Shown piece after piece: positions 1 through 9,542 of a stretch of 64,000 nt of DNA. Position 1 is the stretch's first letter. Each line of letters starts with the position of its first letter. This DNA is from Algoriphagus sanaruensis. Its GTDB lineage: Bacteria; Bacteroidota; Bacteroidia; Cytophagales; Cyclobacteriaceae. The position numbers and the translations under genes were made by a program. Where the stretch lies: contig NZ_CP012836.1 in NCBI RefSeq assembly GCF_001593605.1, positions 930,001 through 994,000 on the forward strand. The letters are read 5' to 3'. The notes below the pieces were generated by a model. It made no database searches. It was not told the origin of the DNA and saw nothing but the letters and a program-made list of their open reading frames with translations.

Positions 1-55
1 GACCAATTTCAACACATGAGATTGAAAATAGTAAGGAGAACAATAAAACTATAAG

Positions 56-97
56 TTTTGTGTTTTGTGTTTTGTGTTTTGTGCTTTGAGCTTTGTG
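56..97. repeat. 7-bp tandem repeat (TTTTGTG)n
   Basis: Six consecutive 7-bp units: four exact TTTTGTG (56-83), then CTTTGAG and CTTTGTG. It lies in non-coding sequence before the first gene. No coding or RNA role is visible; it looks like simple-sequence intergenic DNA. Confidence 0.8.
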
Positions 98-158
98 CCT
101 TCTGTTTTCATATTATTTAAGATTATTCAACAAAGCTAGGGGCTTGAAAACTGAAAAG

Positions 159-184
159 AAATACCTAGTGCTAGGTATTTTTTA
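159..184 (+). terminator. Rho-independent terminator-like hairpin
   Basis: Ten-base complementary arms (159-168 and 171-180, core ATACCTAG/CTAGGTAT) are followed by a T-rich run. It would terminate + strand transcription entering from outside the window; no + strand gene is visible upstream here. Confidence 0.6.
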
Positions 185-194
185 GGTGTTTTGA

Positions 195-221
195 TGAAAA
201 AAAAGAGGCCGAAGCCTCTTT
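195..221 (-). terminator. terminator of the nucleotidyltransferase gene
   Basis: Hairpin AAAGAGGC-CGAA-GCCTCTTT (202-221). Read on the - strand it is followed by a run of T (A run at 197-204 on the + strand). It begins only a few bases after the stop codon of the - strand gene ending at 224. Confidence 0.75.
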
Positions 222-223
222 CC

Positions 224-1129
224 TTATTTCCACAAATCCCCAGGATATTCTCCTTCTAGATGCAGCTTTTGAAGCGCCTCGATGACCACTGGTCGGTCTT
301 CGGTATAGGTCACTCCAAACCAGGTTTTACCTCCCGGAAGAATCTCAAATGCTGCCTTTCCTGATTTGATCAGATTATTGGCTACGGTCGGGATGTAAAA
401 CTCTGACTTCAGGTTTTCCCGATTGGCAGGAAGAAATTCCTTCCACATCTGCTCAATATCTCCAAACACATCCGGATGAAATCCCCAAAAGTTCATACTC
501 ACGGGTGTATTCTCAGCAATTTCCAAGACTTCACCTTCTCCCCGGCTGAGGATTTGAGCTCCTTCCCGGGCAATCGAGGTTCGTTCGGTCATCCCGATTA
601 GCTGTCCTTTCTCGTTGGTTTCGCAGACTCCTCGGCTGACGGTTCCGTTTTCAGAAAGTACATTCTGAATCGCATAGCCGACCATGGCATGCAGGTCTGG
701 GCGAACTTCCGTGGAGAGAAACTTGCCCAACACCTCAAAGGCCTCTTTTCCATAAAAGTCATCTGCATTGATTACAGCGAAGGGTTCCTTAATTGCGTCT
801 TTGGCGCAAAGTACGGCATGGGCCGTGCCAAAGGGCTTCACCCGGTCTGCCTGCTTGAGTTCGGCTGGTACAAAGCTATCGAGCGACTGGATCACCCAAT
901 CCACTTCGATTTTGCCTTCTAGCTTGGGGAGGAATTTTTCTTGGGCTACTTCCAATATTTCTTGACGGACGATAAAGACCACCTTACCGAATCCGGCACG
1001 GATGGCGTCAAAAATAGAGTACTCCAGAATGGTTTCGCCGTTTGGGCCAAACCCGTCAATCTGCTTATTGCCTCCATAGCGGCTACCCATGCCGGCAGCC
1101 AAAACGAGGAGTGTTGGTTTGTTAGTCAT
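224..1129 (-). CDS. sugar-phosphate nucleotidyltransferase family protein
   Basis: Predicted NTP_transferase-fold enzyme that would transfer a nucleotidyl group from an NTP to a sugar phosphate. The N-terminus carries the family's nucleotide-binding signature LVLAAGMGSRYGG, followed by a substrate-loop-like stretch and an acidic VINADDFYG segment in mid-protein that fits the metal/NTP site. I chose the ATG at 1129 (MTNKPTLL...) because the fold starts there; an in-frame ATG at 1156 would add nine residues of no obvious domain value. The protein is about 301 aa and cytoplasmic. It stands alone with its own terminator, so context gives no pathway. Substrate is unknown; related Bacteroidetes proteins are annotated only as nucleotidyltransferases. 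Confidence 0.8.
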   Translation of the reverse strand: MTNKPTLLVLAAGMGSRYGGNKQIDGFGPNGETILEYSIFDAIRAGFGKVVFIVRQEILEVAQEKFLPKLEGKIEVDWVIQSLDSFVPAELKQADRVKPFGTAHAVLCAKDAIKEPFAVINADDFYGKEAFEVLGKFLSTEVRPDLHAMVGYAIQNVLSENGTVSRGVCETNEKGQLIGMTERTSIAREGAQILSRGEGEVLEIAENTPVSMNFWGFHPDVFGDIEQMWKEFLPANRENLKSEFYIPTVANNLIKSGKAAFEILPGGKTWFGVTYTEDRPVVIEALQKLHLEGEYPGDLWK

Positions 1130-1403
1130 TTTTACTTGCTTAAAAATCGCTGGCAAAATTAGTCCTTATTCCTAGCGTACCAAATTCAGAATAAATTGAG
1201 CTTTAGGTTTAATAAATACCCATCAAGTCAAAAAATAAATGTCCTTTAATCTGTTTGTGGGTTAATTTTGAACCATATAGTTTATTTTTTATCATACAAA
1301 AATTAAAAAGTGGTTTAAAAAAGAACCAATATTTTGATTTTGAATTAATTTTTCTCTTACTTTCCTGCCAGATTCTTAAAAAACCATTAAACCTTTTGAT
1401 AAA

Positions 1404-1742
1404 ATGAAAAAAATCGAAGCGATCATCCGCACCTCACGCTTTGAGCAAATCCACACTTGTCTTTCGGGATTGGGAGTAAAATTCCTCTCCTTTTATGAAA
1501 TCAAGGGCTTGGGTTTTGAGCATGCCCGTTTGGAAATGTATCGAGGCGTAGCTTATGAGCCAGCCTACATCCCACGCACTAAGTTGGAAATCGTCGTTCC
1601 TGACGAATTAAAAGACGGAGTAATTCAATGCATTCTGAACGAAGGCAAAACCGGAGAAGTAGGCGATGGAAAAATCTTCGTCTATGAAGTTCAGGAAGCG
1701 TACCGAATCCGAAACAATGAAACCGGAGAGGCAGCTCTTTAA
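1404..1742 (+). CDS. glnK: P-II family nitrogen regulatory protein
   Basis: A 112-aa trimeric P-II signal protein that senses 2-oxoglutarate, ATP/ADP and glutamine status and controls partners such as the ammonium channel. Visible family hallmarks are the MKKIEAII start, the T-loop segment YRGVAY with the classical modifiable Tyr at residue 51, and the C-terminal TGEVGDGKIFV nucleotide-binding motif. The T-loop Tyr leaves uridylylation possible, but no glnD is in the window. The gene is 36 bp upstream of amt on the same strand, the conserved glnK-amtB arrangement, so its main job is probably to gate that transporter. glnB is the alternative name; I use glnK because of the amt linkage. Confidence 0.93.
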   Translation: MKKIEAIIRTSRFEQIHTCLSGLGVKFLSFYEIKGLGFEHARLEMYRGVAYEPAYIPRTKLEIVVPDELKDGVIQCILNEGKTGEVGDGKIFVYEVQEAYRIRNNETGEAAL

Positions 1743-1778
1743 ATCTTTATCATCTTATCACCGAACCTATTTAGACCA

Positions 1779-3023
1779 ATGGAAGAACCTATCGTACAAG
1801 ACCTATTTACGGTCAATAATCTCTGGATGATGATTTCCACCTTTTTGGTGTTCATCATGCACTTGGGCTTTGCCACCTTGGAGGCTGGACTTACCCGCTC
1901 CAAAAACACCGTTAACATCCTATTCAAGAATACCATCATTCCAGGAATCGGATTGCTTACTTATGCACTAGTAGGATTTAACTTGATGTATCCGGGCAGC
2001 GATTTTGCAGGAGCATTTTTCGGATTTGCAGGATTTGGACTGGAACTACCTGAAGGTTGGGACAGCAGTAATTACAATGCAGGTTATACCTATTTTACAG
2101 ACTTTATTTTCCAGGCGATGTTTGCCGCAACAGCAGCCACTATCGTTTCTGGTGCTGTTGCTGAACGAGTGAAGCTTGGACCGTTTATCACTTTCTCCAT
2201 TATCTATGTAGCGATTATCTATCCAATCGTAGGGATGTGGAAGTGGGGAGGAGGATTTCTAAATGCTTTAGAAACGCCGTTCTATGATTTTGCTGGATCC
2301 ACCATCGTACACTCTGTGGGTGGTTGGGGCGCTTTAGTAGGTGCTATGCTCCTTGGACCAAGAATCGGAAAATATACCCCAGCGGGTATGAAGGCGATTC
2401 CAGGCCATAATATTCCTTTAGCTGTAATTGGGGTGTTTTTATTATGGTTGGGCTGGTTTGGATTCAATGGTGGCTCTGTGTTGAGTGCTGATCCAGGACT
2501 GGTTTCCAAAGTTTTTGTAACCACATCTTTGGCCGCGGCTGCAGGTGCTTTTGGAGCATTGATCGTTTCGTACTTGAAATTCAAAACATATGACATCACC
2601 ATGGTACTAAATGGGATCCTTGCCGGTTTGGTGGGAATCACTGCCGGTGCTGATCAAATGGGAGTGATCGACTCAATCATCATTGGATTCGTAGGTGGTG
2701 GATTGGTTGTATTTGGAGTTGTCCTATTTGACAAAATCAAAATCGATGATCCTGTGGGTGCCATTTCAGTTCACTTGATTGGCGGTATCTGGGGAACACT
2801 TGCAGTGGGTCTGTTTGGTGATCTAGCCGGAATGGATCAAGTGATTTCTCAATTGATCGGAATCGGTGCTACTGCAATCTTCTGTTTTGGCACAGCTTGG
2901 ATTATCTTCTTTACCTTGAAAAAGACAGTTGGTATCCGAGTGGATGAAAAAGAAGAGACCGAAGGATTGGATATCAATGAGCACAGCATGAGAGCTTATC
3001 CAGACTTCATGACTAAGGATTAA
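1779..3023 (+). CDS. amt: ammonium transporter (Amt/MEP/Rh family)
   Basis: A 414-aa polytopic inner-membrane ammonium channel with about 11 hydrophobic segments. Family landmarks are the early GFATLEAGLTRSKN segment and the two pore histidines, in STIVHSVGGWGAL (first half) and GAISVHLIGGIWGTLA (second half), which form the twin-His pore. The N-terminus (MEEPIVQDLFTVNNLW) has no long signal peptide. It follows the P-II gene by 36 bp and ends in a strong terminator at 3054, so glnK-amt is a two-gene operon. Regulation by P-II binding is inferred from the family and gene order, not from a visible site. Confidence 0.95.
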   Translation: MEEPIVQDLFTVNNLWMMISTFLVFIMHLGFATLEAGLTRSKNTVNILFKNTIIPGIGLLTYALVGFNLMYPGSDFAGAFFGFAGFGLELPEGWDSSNYNAGYTYFTDFIFQAMFAATAATIVSGAVAERVKLGPFITFSIIYVAIIYPIVGMWKWGGGFLNALETPFYDFAGSTIVHSVGGWGALVGAMLLGPRIGKYTPAGMKAIPGHNIPLAVIGVFLLWLGWFGFNGGSVLSADPGLVSKVFVTTSLAAAAGAFGALIVSYLKFKTYDITMVLNGILAGLVGITAGADQMGVIDSIIIGFVGGGLVVFGVVLFDKIKIDDPVGAISVHLIGGIWGTLAVGLFGDLAGMDQVISQLIGIGATAIFCFGTAWIIFFTLKKTVGIRVDEKEETEGLDINEHSMRAYPDFMTKD

Positions 3024-3053
3024 TTTTTCTAAACCAACTACCTATAAACAAAT

Positions 3054-3084
3054 GCCCCATCAATTTTGATGGGGCAATTTTTTT
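3054..3084 (+). terminator. terminator of the glnK-amt operon
   Basis: Perfect inverted repeat GCCCCATCAA/TTGATGGGGC at 3054-3075 followed by A2T8. It lies 30 bp after the amt stop. The T run overlaps the stop codon of the convergent small gene at 3083. Confidence 0.85.
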
Positions 3085-3268
3085 AAACCGGGATAAAATA
3101 CCTATTCAGGATAGGCTGGTGTATTCGCCCGAAGGTTTCATAACACCAAATTCGGAACTCCTCAAGTTCGGCTGGGATTAAATAACGGAGTCCCTTTTTC
3201 AGTTCCCGTTCAAACAAGTACTTGCTAAAGCTGACTTTTTGCAAAATGGTCTTTACATATTCTAGCAT
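3083..3268 (-). CDS. small conserved-looking hypothetical protein
   Basis: A 61-aa basic and aromatic protein starting MLEYVKTILQKVSFSK and ending RIHQPILNRYFIPV. I take the ATG at 3268 because the reading frame upstream of it is low in coding character. No signal peptide or membrane segment is seen. The composition (KYLFERELKKGLRYLIPAE) looks like a real folded helical protein. I recall similar short proteins in Cytophagales but cannot name a family. It is convergent with amt and divergent from batD, so it is probably transcribed alone. Confidence 0.55.
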   Translation of the reverse strand: MLEYVKTILQKVSFSKYLFERELKKGLRYLIPAELEEFRIWCYETFGRIHQPILNRYFIPV

Positions 3269-3384
3269 AGCTAAGTTGGATTTGGGTTTATTAACTGATT
3301 TTAAGGTGGAGTACGAAGGCAATTCCTTAGATGTTGCGTTAATTTGAGAGATTTAACCTTGGAATATTCCCTATTTTCGCATCC

Positions 3385-4830
3385 ATGATCAAAACGATAT
3401 ATCGGTTGGTTTTCGTATGGCTTCTGTGTCTTCCTGCTTGGGCTGGGCTGGCGCAAGAAGTACAGATTGAACTTGGACCCAGTCAAATCGGCTTGAATGA
3501 GACTTTTACCATCAAAGTCACGCTCAATAACGATAAAATCAAATCGTACGACCAGTTTCCGGATATTCCTGGATTTCAAAAACAAGGCATTTCTCAGTCC
3601 TCGTCCATGAATATTATCAATGGACAAATGAGTTCCTCCAACAGCATTATTCAATATTATAAGCCTGCTCGAAAGGGGACTTACACGCTCGGCGATTTTG
3701 AAATTGTAATCAATGGCAACGGGCATCGATCTCCAGGCAAGCAGATTACCGTGGCCGATCCTGTCAGTAGCCAGAGTTCCGGGGGAAATGTATTTGATCC
3801 CTTTGCGGAATTTTTTGGAAGAACGGCTGAAGAGCCTGAATTTATCGAGCTCGAGGATGATGCTTTTTTTTCGGTTTCGGTAGATAAAGATGAGGTGTTC
3901 GTAGGAGAAGGGCTTACCCTAAATATTGCCTTCTACATGTCTGAGCAAAATCAAGCACCTTTTCAATTTTATGAGCCAGGAAGGCAGTTGGATGCGATTT
4001 TGAAGAAGATTAAGCCAAATGGAGCTTGGGAAGAAAATTTCAACATTACCAACATCGAACCAGAAATCGTCGAAATAAACGGTAAGCGTTGGAATAGATT
4101 CAAGGTGTTTGAGGCGACTTTTTTTCCATTTTCTGAAGGGAAAATTGATATCCCAAGAGTTCCCTGGGAGATGATTAAATATAGGGTGGCAAAAAATCCC
4201 ACTTTGTTTGGATCCAATCGTCAGGAAGATTTCAAAACATTCTATTCCAACGGGAAGACAATCACCGTTAAACCGCTTCCTCCTCATCCTTTGAAAAGTG
4301 AAGTAGCTGTAGGTGTATATCAGGTGCGTGAAAATATTTCCAATTTGGAGGTACAAACCGGTGAGGGTTTCAACTACAATTTTGCGATCAGTGGTGTAGG
4401 GAATATCAATGCGATTAATGCGCCCAAGCGATTGCCCGCTGCAAATTTGAATTCCTTTGATCCCAATGTCCGACAGCAGATCAACCGAGGATATGGCCGA
4501 GTTTCGGGGATCAAAGAGTTTAATTACTTCATCACGCTCAATGAGGCTGGAGAGTATAATCTCAAGGATTATTTCCAGTGGATATACTTTGATCCCGTCC
4601 GGGCTGTATATGATACTTTGGCTCCAGAGGCAAAAATTAGTGTCACCGGAGAATCAAAAGTGAATCAAGCGCTATCGGGTCAGCGTCTAGGTGGAATCTA
4701 TGATCGAATCAGTACCGAGAGCAATCAGTTTTTAAACGAGGAATATAAATACTATTTTACGACCGCAATCAACCTATTACTGCTAAGTGCTGTGGCACTT
4801 CTAGCGGTCCTAATCATCAAGAAAAAATAA
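3385..4830 (+). CDS. batD: BatD family protein (aerotolerance/oxygen tolerance)
   Basis: A 481-aa exported protein with an N-terminal signal peptide (hydrophobic [16 protein letters not shown], cleavage near residue 23), a large beta-rich periplasmic region and one C-terminal transmembrane helix ([17 protein letters not shown]) followed by KKK. The N-terminal pattern ([19 protein letters not shown], then [16 protein letters not shown]) is typical of the BatD/BAM_TPR-associated family. BatD is usually encoded with batA/B/C/E; none are present here, so this is a stand-alone copy, and its biochemical role is unknown even in the family. Its stop overlaps the aroC start by one base (TAATG), which suggests translational coupling. 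Confidence 0.85.
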   Translation: MIKTIYRLVFVWLLCLPAWAGLAQEVQIELGPSQIGLNETFTIKVTLNNDKIKSYDQFPDIPGFQKQGISQSSSMNIINGQMSSSNSIIQYYKPARKGTYTLGDFEIVINGNGHRSPGKQITVADPVSSQSSGGNVFDPFAEFFGRTAEEPEFIELEDDAFFSVSVDKDEVFVGEGLTLNIAFYMSEQNQAPFQFYEPGRQLDAILKKIKPNGAWEENFNITNIEPEIVEINGKRWNRFKVFEATFFPFSEGKIDIPRVPWEMIKYRVAKNPTLFGSNRQEDFKTFYSNGKTITVKPLPPHPLKSEVAVGVYQVRENISNLEVQTGEGFNYNFAISGVGNINAINAPKRLPAANLNSFDPNVRQQINRGYGRVSGIKEFNYFITLNEAGEYNLKDYFQWIYFDPVRAVYDTLAPEAKISVTGESKVNQALSGQRLGGIYDRISTESNQFLNEEYKYYFTTAINLLLLSAVALLAVLIIKKK

Positions 4831-5915
4831 TGGGCAATACATTTGGGAAGCTTTTCAAGATTACCACGTTTGGCGAATCCCATGGAAAAGCTTTAGGCGC
4901 AATCCTAGAAGGATGTCCGGCAGGATTGGAGCTGGATGAAGAAAAAATCCGCTTGGAAATGCAACGCCGAAAACCCGGCCAATCCAAAATCACCACGCAA
5001 CGCAAGGAAGAAGACGAGATCGAAATTCTTTCGGGAGTTTTTGAAGGAAAAACTACGGGAACTCCCATCGGAATTGTCATTCGAAACGCCGATCAAAAGA
5101 GCAAGGACTACACGCATATTGCGGATAAGTTTCGGCCGAGCCATGCGGATTTTACCTATTTCGAAAAATACGGAATCAGAGATTACCGTGGAGGTGGGCG
5201 ATCAAGTGCTCGAGAGACAGCCGCTCGCGTGGCAGGAGGAGCTATTGCCAAGCAATTTTTAGCAACTCAAGGGATCACGGTTCAGGCATATGTCTCTCAG
5301 GTTGGAGAGCTGACCCTTCAAAAAAATTACCAAGAGCTGAGTTTGGATCTGGCTGAAGATAATATCGTTCGCTGTCCCGATCCGGAAATGGCTGATCAGA
5401 TGATTTCTCTTATTGATTCTGTTCGCCTTGATCGGGATACAATTGGTGGAGTGGTCAGTTGCGTGATCAAAAATACACCCGCTGGATTAGGCGAACCCGT
5501 TTTTGATCGACTTCATGCCGAATTGGGGAAAGCCATGCTTTCAATCAATGCTGTCAAAGGTTTTGAGTATGGAAGTGGCTTTGAAGGAGTGAAAATGCGA
5601 GGCTCGCTGCACAACGATGCGATAGTCAAAGAAGGCGATAAAGTCAAAACCCTCACTAATCACAGCGGGGGCATTCAAGGCGGAATCAGCAACGGAGAGG
5701 ATATCTATTTCCGAGTAGCTTTTAAGCCAGTTGCTACCATCATGCAGGATCAAGAATCTATCAATGAAGCCGGAGAAGCAGTAACTGTCAGCGGAAAAGG
5801 CAGACATGATCCCTGTGTCGTACCTAGAGCTGTACCGATTGTGGAGGCAATGGCAGCCTTGGTCATAGCGGACTACCTCCTTTTGTCCAAAACCAATAAA
5901 CTTGCACAGCTATAA
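4830..5915 (+). CDS. aroC: chorismate synthase
   Basis: A 361-aa FMN-dependent enzyme that converts 5-enolpyruvylshikimate-3-phosphate to chorismate, the last step of the shikimate pathway. The N-terminus contains the family signature [24 protein letters not shown]. The [29 protein letters not shown] and [18 protein letters not shown] regions form the FMN/substrate site. Length matches the family. The ATG overlaps the batD TAA. Another shikimate gene, aroQ, lies 3.5 kb away on the opposite strand, so the pathway is scattered rather than in one operon. Confidence 0.97.
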   Translation: MGNTFGKLFKITTFGESHGKALGAILEGCPAGLELDEEKIRLEMQRRKPGQSKITTQRKEEDEIEILSGVFEGKTTGTPIGIVIRNADQKSKDYTHIADKFRPSHADFTYFEKYGIRDYRGGGRSSARETAARVAGGAIAKQFLATQGITVQAYVSQVGELTLQKNYQELSLDLAEDNIVRCPDPEMADQMISLIDSVRLDRDTIGGVVSCVIKNTPAGLGEPVFDRLHAELGKAMLSINAVKGFEYGSGFEGVKMRGSLHNDAIVKEGDKVKTLTNHSGGIQGGISNGEDIYFRVAFKPVATIMQDQESINEAGEAVTVSGKGRHDPCVVPRAVPIVEAMAALVIADYLLLSKTNKLAQL

Positions 5916-5925
5916 ACCCAATTTT

Positions 5926-7266
5926 ATGTTGAAAAAGATACCTCTTCATACTCAAATTATCATTGGTCTGATTTTAGGCCTTATTTATGGAATCATCGCG
6001 ATCAAAACCGGTATTCCTGCATGGCTTACCTTGGATTGGATCAAACCTATCGGCACCATCTTTATCAACGGCCTGAAAATGATCGCCATGCCTCTGGTAT
6101 TGGCTTCCCTGATCATCGGGGTATCCAATTTAGGGGATATCTCCAAATTGAGTCGGATTGGAGGGAAAACTATCGTCACTTTCTTAATTACCACGGTAGT
6201 TGCGATTTGTACCGGTTTGCTTCTGGTGAATGTATTGGTTCCAGGAAAAGGCTTGCCAGCGGAGACTCGGGAGAATTTGATGAGAATGTACGAAGGGGAT
6301 GCAGGTCAGCGCGCCGCTGCGGCAGCTGAGCTTCAAGATCAAAGCCCTCTTCAGCCTATTATTGATATGGTGCCTCAGAATATTTTCCAGGCTACCACAG
6401 ATAATGCGGCGATGTTGCAAGTGGTTTTCTTTGCGATTATTGCAGGTATCGCGCTCCTTCAAATCCCAAAATCAAAGGCTGAGCCTGTCATTGCCTTTTT
6501 TGACGGAATGAATGATGTCATTATTCAAGTGGTCAATTACATCATGCTGATTGCGCCTTATGGTGTATTCGCGCTAATGGCGTCCTTAATTGTAGAAATT
6601 GCTGGGGACAATCCAGATGCTGCAGTGGATTTGCTTTTGGCCTTGTTGAAATACAGCTTGATTGTATTGGGAGGCTTGTTCTTTATGATGCTGGTGATTT
6701 ATCCACTATTGCTCAAAAGCTTCACCAAAGTCAAGTATGCTGATTTCTTTAAGGCAATTCGCCCTGCTCAGCTGTTGGCTTTTTCCACCAGCTCCAGCTC
6801 TGCAACTCTTCCTGTGACCATGAAACTTACAGAAGAAGAATTGGGAGTTTCTGAAAACATTACCTCGTTTGTTTTACCGCTTGGAGCTACCATCAACATG
6901 AATGGTACCAGCTTGTATCAAAGTGTCGCAGCCGTATTTATTGCTCAAGCTTTGGGAATGGAATTGACTCTATCACAGCAATTGATGATCGTGCTTACTT
7001 CTACTTTAGCGGCCATTGGATCTGCAGGTGTACCGGGAGCGGGATTAATTATGCTAATTGTAGTCTTGGAATCCATCGGAGTTCCGGCGGCGGGTATTGC
7101 CTTGATTATGGCTCCTGATCGAATTTTGGATATGTTCCGAACAGTCGTGAATGTCACCGGGGATGTGGTCGTTACAACTGTGGTAGCCAGTACCGAAGGG
7201 GAATTACCTGATGGGATGATTCGAAAAAATAACCCACTTACTGCGAATGAAAGTGTGGTGGAGTAA
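5926..7266 (+). CDS. dicarboxylate/amino acid:cation symporter (DAACS family)
   Basis: A 446-aa sodium/proton-coupled symporter of the GltP/DctA/EAAT type in the inner membrane. Visible landmarks are the serine-rich re-entrant loop AFSTSSSSATLPVTM, the transmembrane motif GATINMNGTSLYQ (the NMNGT-type signature), and the second hairpin SAGVPGAGLIML. Multiple hydrophobic helices flank these. The ATG at 5926 (MLKKIPLHTQ) leaves 10 bp after the aroC stop; a start at 5902 would overlap aroC. Substrate (glutamate, aspartate, C4-dicarboxylate or a neutral amino acid) cannot be fixed from sequence. It is the last gene of the batD-aroC operon and is closed by a strong terminator. Confidence 0.92.
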   Translation: MLKKIPLHTQIIIGLILGLIYGIIAIKTGIPAWLTLDWIKPIGTIFINGLKMIAMPLVLASLIIGVSNLGDISKLSRIGGKTIVTFLITTVVAICTGLLLVNVLVPGKGLPAETRENLMRMYEGDAGQRAAAAAELQDQSPLQPIIDMVPQNIFQATTDNAAMLQVVFFAIIAGIALLQIPKSKAEPVIAFFDGMNDVIIQVVNYIMLIAPYGVFALMASLIVEIAGDNPDAAVDLLLALLKYSLIVLGGLFFMMLVIYPLLLKSFTKVKYADFFKAIRPAQLLAFSTSSSSATLPVTMKLTEEELGVSENITSFVLPLGATINMNGTSLYQSVAAVFIAQALGMELTLSQQLMIVLTSTLAAIGSAGVPGAGLIMLIVVLESIGVPAAGIALIMAPDRILDMFRTVVNVTGDVVVTTVVASTEGELPDGMIRKNNPLTANESVVE

Positions 7267-7276
7267 ATAAGCCTTA

Positions 7277-7315
7277 AAACGAAGAAGCCCTGAAATTTTC
7301 AGGGCTTCTTCGTTT
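7277..7315. terminator. bidirectional terminator between convergent genes
   Basis: An 18-bp perfect inverted repeat (7277-7294 with 7298-7315, arms containing GAAGAAGCCCTG/CAGGGCTTCTTC) and a 3-nt loop, placed between the symporter stop and the stop of the convergent aminotransferase at 7317. The outer AAA/TTT ends suit termination in both directions. Confidence 0.85.
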
Positions 7316-7316
7316 A

Positions 7317-8372
7317 TTAGGAATTCGAGATAAATTGAATGACTCGGTCAAATTCTGCATCGGTGATCGCCGGGAAATTTGCAATTCGAAAACTGGTAGG
7401 CTTCAATGGACCATAGCCACTGCCTAATTGCATTCCTTCTTTTTCAGCCGCTTTTTTAATCTGACTGATGCCTTCTTCAGATCCTGAAACAGCCAAAACG
7501 GTGGTGCTTCGAGTTTGCTCATTTTTAACCAATAAGCTGAAGTTTTTAGAATGCGCGACGGCATATTCAGCTTTTCGGATTCGATCTCTTAGTCTAGCAT
7601 CAACCAGTTGAATTTCCTCAAGATCTTTAAGCACGCGATTGAGTAAGTAGATTCCAAAGACATTTGGGGTATAATGCGTCTGAAATCCCTCTGCATTTTC
7701 CAGAATAAAACTCAGGCTGTTATATCTACCTTTTTCACCTTTTCGAAGGGTCTTCTCTATGGCCTTTGGAGACACAATCAGAATACCCAATCCGGCAGGA
7801 AGTCCAAAGCATTTTTGGACGGAAGCATACCAAATATCTGCCAGTGAAAAATCCAGGTAGATTCCACCCATAGAGGAGGTAGTGTCTACCGCGATCATTT
7901 TTTCCGGATATTTTTTACCTAGTTCTTGGATGATTTCCATGGGAACTTGGGTGGCATTGGAGGTCTCATTTTGAGTGATGGCAATGACATCAAACTCCTC
8001 GGAAATGGTCAGATCTGAGACTTCTATCGCCTGGTTAGGATCAAGCTTAAGGCCTTGTGTTTGGGGAATAATGTGTTTGGCGAATTCAAACCATTTTTTT
8101 CCAAAAGAACCTGAATAGATATGATAGCTAGCCTGCTCCACCACAGACTGGGTGATGATTTCCCAATTTTCCGTGGCTGAGGAAGTGAAAAGAAGTCGGT
8201 AGCCTTCGGGTAGATGCAATTTTTCTTGCATCAACTGCTCAGTTTCCTGATACAGATTCATGAAGAGACTGCTTCGGTGATTTGCACTCAAGATTCCAGC
8301 CTCATAGGCTTCTTGCATGTATCGGGGCAAAGCATCATAAACTTTGGATGGCCCGGGAGCAAAGGTGATCAT
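7317..8372 (-). CDS. aminotransferase class V family protein
   Basis: A 351-aa PLP-dependent fold-type I enzyme related to alanine-glyoxylate and phosphoserine aminotransferases. It begins MITFAPGPSKVYDALPRYM, the usual PGPS opening of the group. The PLP site is seen in AVDTTSSMGG (the Asp that pairs with the pyridine nitrogen) and the Schiff-base lysine in WYASVQKCFGLPAGLG. The C-terminal small domain ends FPAITDAEFDRVIQFI. Length agrees with SerC-like enzymes. The start overlaps the end of aroQ by four bases, so the two are co-transcribed with aroQ first. It could supply phosphoserine or another amino acid, but the substrate is not determined. Confidence 0.82.
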   Translation of the reverse strand: MITFAPGPSKVYDALPRYMQEAYEAGILSANHRSSLFMNLYQETEQLMQEKLHLPEGYRLLFTSSATENWEIITQSVVEQASYHIYSGSFGKKWFEFAKHIIPQTQGLKLDPNQAIEVSDLTISEEFDVIAITQNETSNATQVPMEIIQELGKKYPEKMIAVDTTSSMGGIYLDFSLADIWYASVQKCFGLPAGLGILIVSPKAIEKTLRKGEKGRYNSLSFILENAEGFQTHYTPNVFGIYLLNRVLKDLEEIQLVDARLRDRIRKAEYAVAHSKNFSLLVKNEQTRSTTVLAVSGSEEGISQIKKAAEKEGMQLGSGYGPLKPTSFRIANFPAITDAEFDRVIQFISNS

Positions 8373-8797
8373 AGGTTTGGAGAATTTAGAAAGTACATCA
8401 CGCCCAATTCATACCCTTTTAAACCGAGGCCAGCAATCATTCCCACACAAGATTTTGAAATGATGCTTTTGTGTCGGAATTCCTCACGTTTATAAATATT
8501 GGAAATATGGACTTCCAAGGTGGGTGTTGTCACTCCAGAAATAGCATCGGAAATGGCTACCGAAGTATGGGTATACCCTCCCGCATTGAGTAAAATGGCA
8601 TCAAAGGAAAAACCCACTTCGTGGATTTTATTGATCAATTCGCCTTCCACATTGCTTTGAAAATAGTGGAGCTCCACTTGGGGAAAGCGCTTTTTGAGGT
8701 TTTCGAAGTAATCTTCAAAAGTCTCACTCCCATAAATCTCCGGTTCTCTTTTGCCGAGAAGATTGAGATTCGGGCCATTGATAATTTGAATTTTCAA
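8369..8797 (-). CDS. aroQ: 3-dehydroquinate dehydratase, type II
   Basis: A 142-aa cytoplasmic dodecameric enzyme that dehydrates 3-dehydroquinate to 3-dehydroshikimate. The N-terminal IINGPNLNLLGKREPEIYG contains the catalytic Tyr at residue 22 and the active-site Arg at 17. LLNAGGYTHTS and LEVHISNIYKREEFRHKS carry the substrate-binding Asn/His and Arg residues. Length is typical for type II. It is followed with a 4-bp overlap by the class V aminotransferase. A - strand promoter should lie in the 70 bp before 8868, but I see no clear element. Confidence 0.96.
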   Translation of the reverse strand: MKIQIINGPNLNLLGKREPEIYGSETFEDYFENLKKRFPQVELHYFQSNVEGELINKIHEVGFSFDAILLNAGGYTHTSVAISDAISGVTTPTLEVHISNIYKREEFRHKSIISKSCVGMIAGLGLKGYELGVMYFLNSPNL

Positions 8798-8867
8798 GAG
8801 GATATAGGTTTAAGGTTGGGTCAAAGTTAAGGAGCTTATTCTTTCCTCCAACATTTCGAGGAATACC

Positions 8868-9536
8868 CTACTTTTCGGAAGGGCGTTCCTTAACTCGAAA
8901 GAGGTAGGCGATGGTCAATTCCAAATTGGTGGAGTTAAGATCATAGATTCTGTCCTGAGATTCTGGATTTGTAAAATCATAGGCAAATCGAATCTCGGCA
9001 CTCAGCGTACTTTTTCCAAAAAGCTTAGAAATGCCAGCTCCGGCTGTCATGCCATACATCAGGGTTTTAGGCTGATCGGCGGCAGTTCCATAGGTAGGCA
9101 GTTGGGGAAACAAGCCATCCGAATAATTGCGCGCTACATCTCGTGCTTTTAACAGATAGCCTAAATGAGGGCCAAATTTCACCTGAAATCTACCAGATCT
9201 TCCGGCAAAGAAGCTTGCCAGAAAAGGGACTTTCAGATAATCAAATTCAGTTTGATTGAACTCATTAGCATCATTGAACTGCCGGAAGCCTAAGGTGATT
9301 TTTTGAATATTTACTTCGACTCCGGCATTTTTTGAGCTGAAATATTCGGCTACCAAAGCAAAAGTGGGGGCGCCAATGCCATCCACAGATCGGGTTCGAA
9401 TTCCCGCAGCAGGTTGATAGGAATAGCTACTAGAGGTGGCACCTCCTCTGATTCCCACACTTAATTGAGAAAATCCCAAGGTAGGAATAAGTAGAATCAG
9501 AAGAAGGAGTCGAAAGTGAAGCGAATGCATGTCCAA
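8868..9536 (-). CDS. outer-membrane beta-barrel protein (PorT-like)
   Basis: A 222-aa exported protein with a signal peptide (LHFRLLLLILLIPTLGFSQ) followed by alternating amphipathic strands, ending in a strand with aromatic residues (LELTIAYLFRVKE). The mature start LSVGIRGGATSSSYSY and central LGYLLKARDV are typical of the small 8-strand outer-membrane barrels widespread in Bacteroidetes (PorT/OmpA-barrel-like). No enzymatic motif is visible. It is the last gene of a three-gene - strand operon; the preceding gene ends 6 bp upstream. Function is unknown; a structural or accessory role for the two large proteins upstream is only suggested by the tight spacing. Confidence 0.7.
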   Translation of the reverse strand: MDMHSLHFRLLLLILLIPTLGFSQLSVGIRGGATSSSYSYQPAAGIRTRSVDGIGAPTFALVAEYFSSKNAGVEVNIQKITLGFRQFNDANEFNQTEFDYLKVPFLASFFAGRSGRFQVKFGPHLGYLLKARDVARNYSDGLFPQLPTYGTAADQPKTLMYGMTAGAGISKLFGKSTLSAEIRFAYDFTNPESQDRIYDLNSTNLELTIAYLFRVKERPSEK

Positions 9537-9542
9537 AAATAC

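Noticed and set aside
1263..1270. TAATTTTG as a promoter -7 element for glnK-amt
   Set aside because: It matches TAnnTTTG, but no TTTG lies at the expected 19-21 nt upstream, and such a short motif is common in this AT-rich gap.
3301..4356. Open frames on the - strand across batD
   Set aside because: They are fully covered by the well-supported + strand batD gene and have no recognisable domain.
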